Source: Phycisphaerales bacterium PN19_bin_20
GTDB lineage: Bacteria > Planctomycetota > Phycisphaerae > Phycisphaerales > UBA1924
DNA length: 64,000 nucleotides
Assembly (NCBI GenBank): GCA_021173225.1
Contig: JAJOLK010000005.1
Span: 88,653-152,652 of the forward strand
Direction of reading: 5' to 3'
Shown here one piece after another: positions 62,788 to 64,000 of the stretch. The notes beneath the pieces were generated by a model, which was not told the origin of the DNA, searched no databases, and worked only from the letters and a program-made list of their open reading frames with translations. The translations under genes and the position numbers were made by a program. Position 1 is the stretch's first letter, and every line of letters starts with the position of its first letter.

Positions 62788-63938
62788 GCCGTCACCCCCG
62801 CGGCGTCAGCACCGTTCGTGCCGCGCCTTGTTGGTAGCACTGACCACCACGCGCGGCGCATCACCGCGCCAAGCACCAGCGCCCCGGCACCGGCCTTTGA
62901 AAGCCCATCACGCCGCCAGGCCCCACGCAGCCCGCCCCGCGCAAGCTCGTCGTGCGTCGCGCGCCCGCCGGCAATCAGCAGCCAGACCACCGGCGCGAGC
63001 TTGCCTGCGCCGCCCCCGGGCCCGCTCGCAAGCGCGTCGCCCGCAAGCCCCCGCATCTGCCTCGGCAGCGCGGCCGCGCGCAGGTACATGTCCTTGGTCC
63101 GCTGCCACACCGGCCACGCCGCCGCGCTCAGCCGCGCGCGGGCCGCCGCATCACCCTCAACCGCCGCGGCGATCAGCGGAGGGAACTCCTCGGCGCCCAC
63201 GCCTGTGACGTCCGCGGGCAGGTACGCCCGCCCGCGCTCCAGCACGTCACGCCGCACGTCTTGCAGGTGGTTGGTGATCTGCAGCGCGGTGCAGGCGGCA
63301 TCGCTCAGCGTCAGCAGTTGCGGGTGAGCCGCGCGCGTCACCCCGCCCAGGCCCAGCACGATCTCGCCCACCGGATTCGCCGACAGCGCGCAGTACGCAA
63401 CCAGATCGTCCCATGTCGCGTACGCGCTCTTGCGCTGGTCAAGCTCAAAGGCGTCAATGAGCCGGTGGAACGGCCCCGCGTCCAGCTTGCGGGCCCGCAT
63501 CGTCTCGGCCAGAGCGACCATCACCGCATGCCGTGGCCGCCCCGCAACCGCCGCTTCAAGCTCATTACGCCACCACGACAGCAACGCCAGGCGATGCTCA
63601 CGCACCTCGCCCATCGCCGGCGCGGCGACCGCGCCCGCGCCACACACACGCCCCGTCGGCACCGCCTCGTCGCCCAGATCATCCGCCCAGCGGCAAAACG
63701 CGTACACCGCCGCGAAGTCGTCACGAAGCTCCGCCGGCACAAGCGACGACATGACCGTGAAGTTCTCGCGCCGCGCAAACGCCAGTGCACGGCAGTAGGC
63801 CCGCGCATCCGCCAGGCTCGCGGCACCAAGCGCCCGCCGACCTCCCGCCGCCGGCCCGAAAACATCAAGCTGCTCCGCGATCGCACGCCGCACATCGGGC
63901 ACCGACGGGCCGCTCTGGTTCACCTGCCCATCATGCAT
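62784..63938 (-). CDS. hpnC: Squalene synthase HpnC (hydroxysqualene-forming)
   Basis: A 384-residue member of the same fold, converting presqualene diphosphate to hydroxysqualene. ENFTVMSSLVPAELRDDFAAVYAFCRWADDLGDE holds the first Asp-rich motif and LQITNHLQDVRRDVLERGRAYLP the second. About 90 C-terminal residues are Ala/Gly/Arg-rich and longer than in most HpnC. It is the first gene of the hpnCDE operon; its promoter probably lies beyond 63938 near the tandem repeat. Confidence 0.94.
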   Translation of the reverse strand: MHDGQVNQSGPSVPDVRRAIAEQLDVFGPAAGGRRALGAASLADARAYCRALAFARRENFTVMSSLVPAELRDDFAAVYAFCRWADDLGDEAVPTGRVCGAGAVAAPAMGEVREHRLALLSWWRNELEAAVAGRPRHAVMVALAETMRARKLDAGPFHRLIDAFELDQRKSAYATWDDLVAYCALSANPVGEIVLGLGGVTRAAHPQLLTLSDAACTALQITNHLQDVRRDVLERGRAYLPADVTGVGAEEFPPLIAAAVEGDAAARARLSAAAWPVWQRTKDMYLRAAALPRQMRGLAGDALASGPGGGAGKLAPVVWLLIAGGRATHDELARGGLRGAWRRDGLSKAGAGALVLGAVMRRAWWSVLPTRRGTNGADAAGVTA

Positions 63939-63955
63939 CGCTCGGGTTCCACAAC

Positions 63956-64000
63956 GCCTACGCCACCGGGCCTACGCCACCGGGCCTACGCCACCGGGCC
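63956..64000. repeat. 14-bp tandem repeat x3 at the window edge
   Basis: GCCTACGCCACCGG units start at 63956, 63970 and 63984 and continue to the window end. They lie 17 bases upstream of the hpnC start, in its presumed leader or promoter. The total copy number is not visible. Confidence 0.9.

Overview
The window is high-GC bacterial DNA. The combined signals point to a planctomycete of the Phycisphaerae type. Five secreted proteins end in the paired dockerin-like 'DGE-T-DD' module that closes with Gly-Cys in this class. There is also a DUF1800/DUF1501 pair with a Tat signal, a PEP-CTERM-like protein, many pseudopilin genes, and a Gram-negative envelope gene set (kdsC, LptC/LptA-like, LptF/G-like, hpnCDE). 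I see no phage, no CRISPR array, no insertion sequence with a transposase, and one tRNA gene (tRNA-Glu).

Layout. 1-6.2 kb is a surface-polysaccharide cluster (GDP-mannose 4,6-dehydratase, DUF268 protein, Wzx-like flippase, UDP-sugar dehydrogenase, GT4 glycosyltransferase). 6.5-11 kb holds two large secreted dockerin-type proteins, one of them a metzincin-like metallopeptidase. 11.3-19.4 kb is mostly housekeeping: diacylglycerol-kinase-like protein, upp, a sigma-70 factor, tRNA-Glu, nadD, a GH57 amylase, an LptF/G permease and a methyltransferase. 19.8-23.7 kb carries an FAD oxidoreductase, a pirin and an S41 protease-like lipoprotein. 23.8-30.7 kb is a type IV pilus/type II secretion operon on the minus strand (pilT, pilC, three pilin-like genes). 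31-34.5 kb has an HNH endonuclease, pterin dehydratase, GluQ-like synthetase and a DUF192 lipoprotein. 34.7-41.3 kb is a secreted-protein block (dockerin protein, DUF1501, DUF1800, agmatine-deiminase-like dockerin protein). 41.6-47.7 kb contains nadB, a giant LptC/LptA-like protein and kdsC.

The most interesting part is 47.9-52.05 kb. A well-conserved cobalamin riboswitch on the minus strand leads into a secreted beta-propeller-like PEP-CTERM protein, a dockerin-type surface protein, a translationally coupled pseudopilin and a small BFD-like [2Fe-2S] protein. A B12 riboswitch in front of a surface propeller plus a surface companion resembles the BtuG-type vitamin B12 capture loci of Bacteroides, here rebuilt with planctomycete sorting signals. 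52.1-60.3 kb returns to metabolism and regulation (rdgB, ALDH7, rpiA, an NtrC-type regulator, an SMR exporter, DUF4230, groES, a glycogen-synthase-like GT). 60.4-64 kb is the squalene operon hpnC-hpnD-hpnE, read on the minus strand with 4-base overlaps.

Two genome-scale oddities run through the window. A palindromic repeat with a period of about 38 bp (8-base arms, 3-base loop, arms that co-vary between copies) occurs at four loci, including inside a coding sequence and across a start codon. The top strand also alternates between C-rich and G-rich blocks regardless of which strand is coding. Starts were trimmed from the longest ORF wherever a ribosome binding site, signal peptide or family N-terminus argued for it. 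All functions rest on motif reading, not on database searches.
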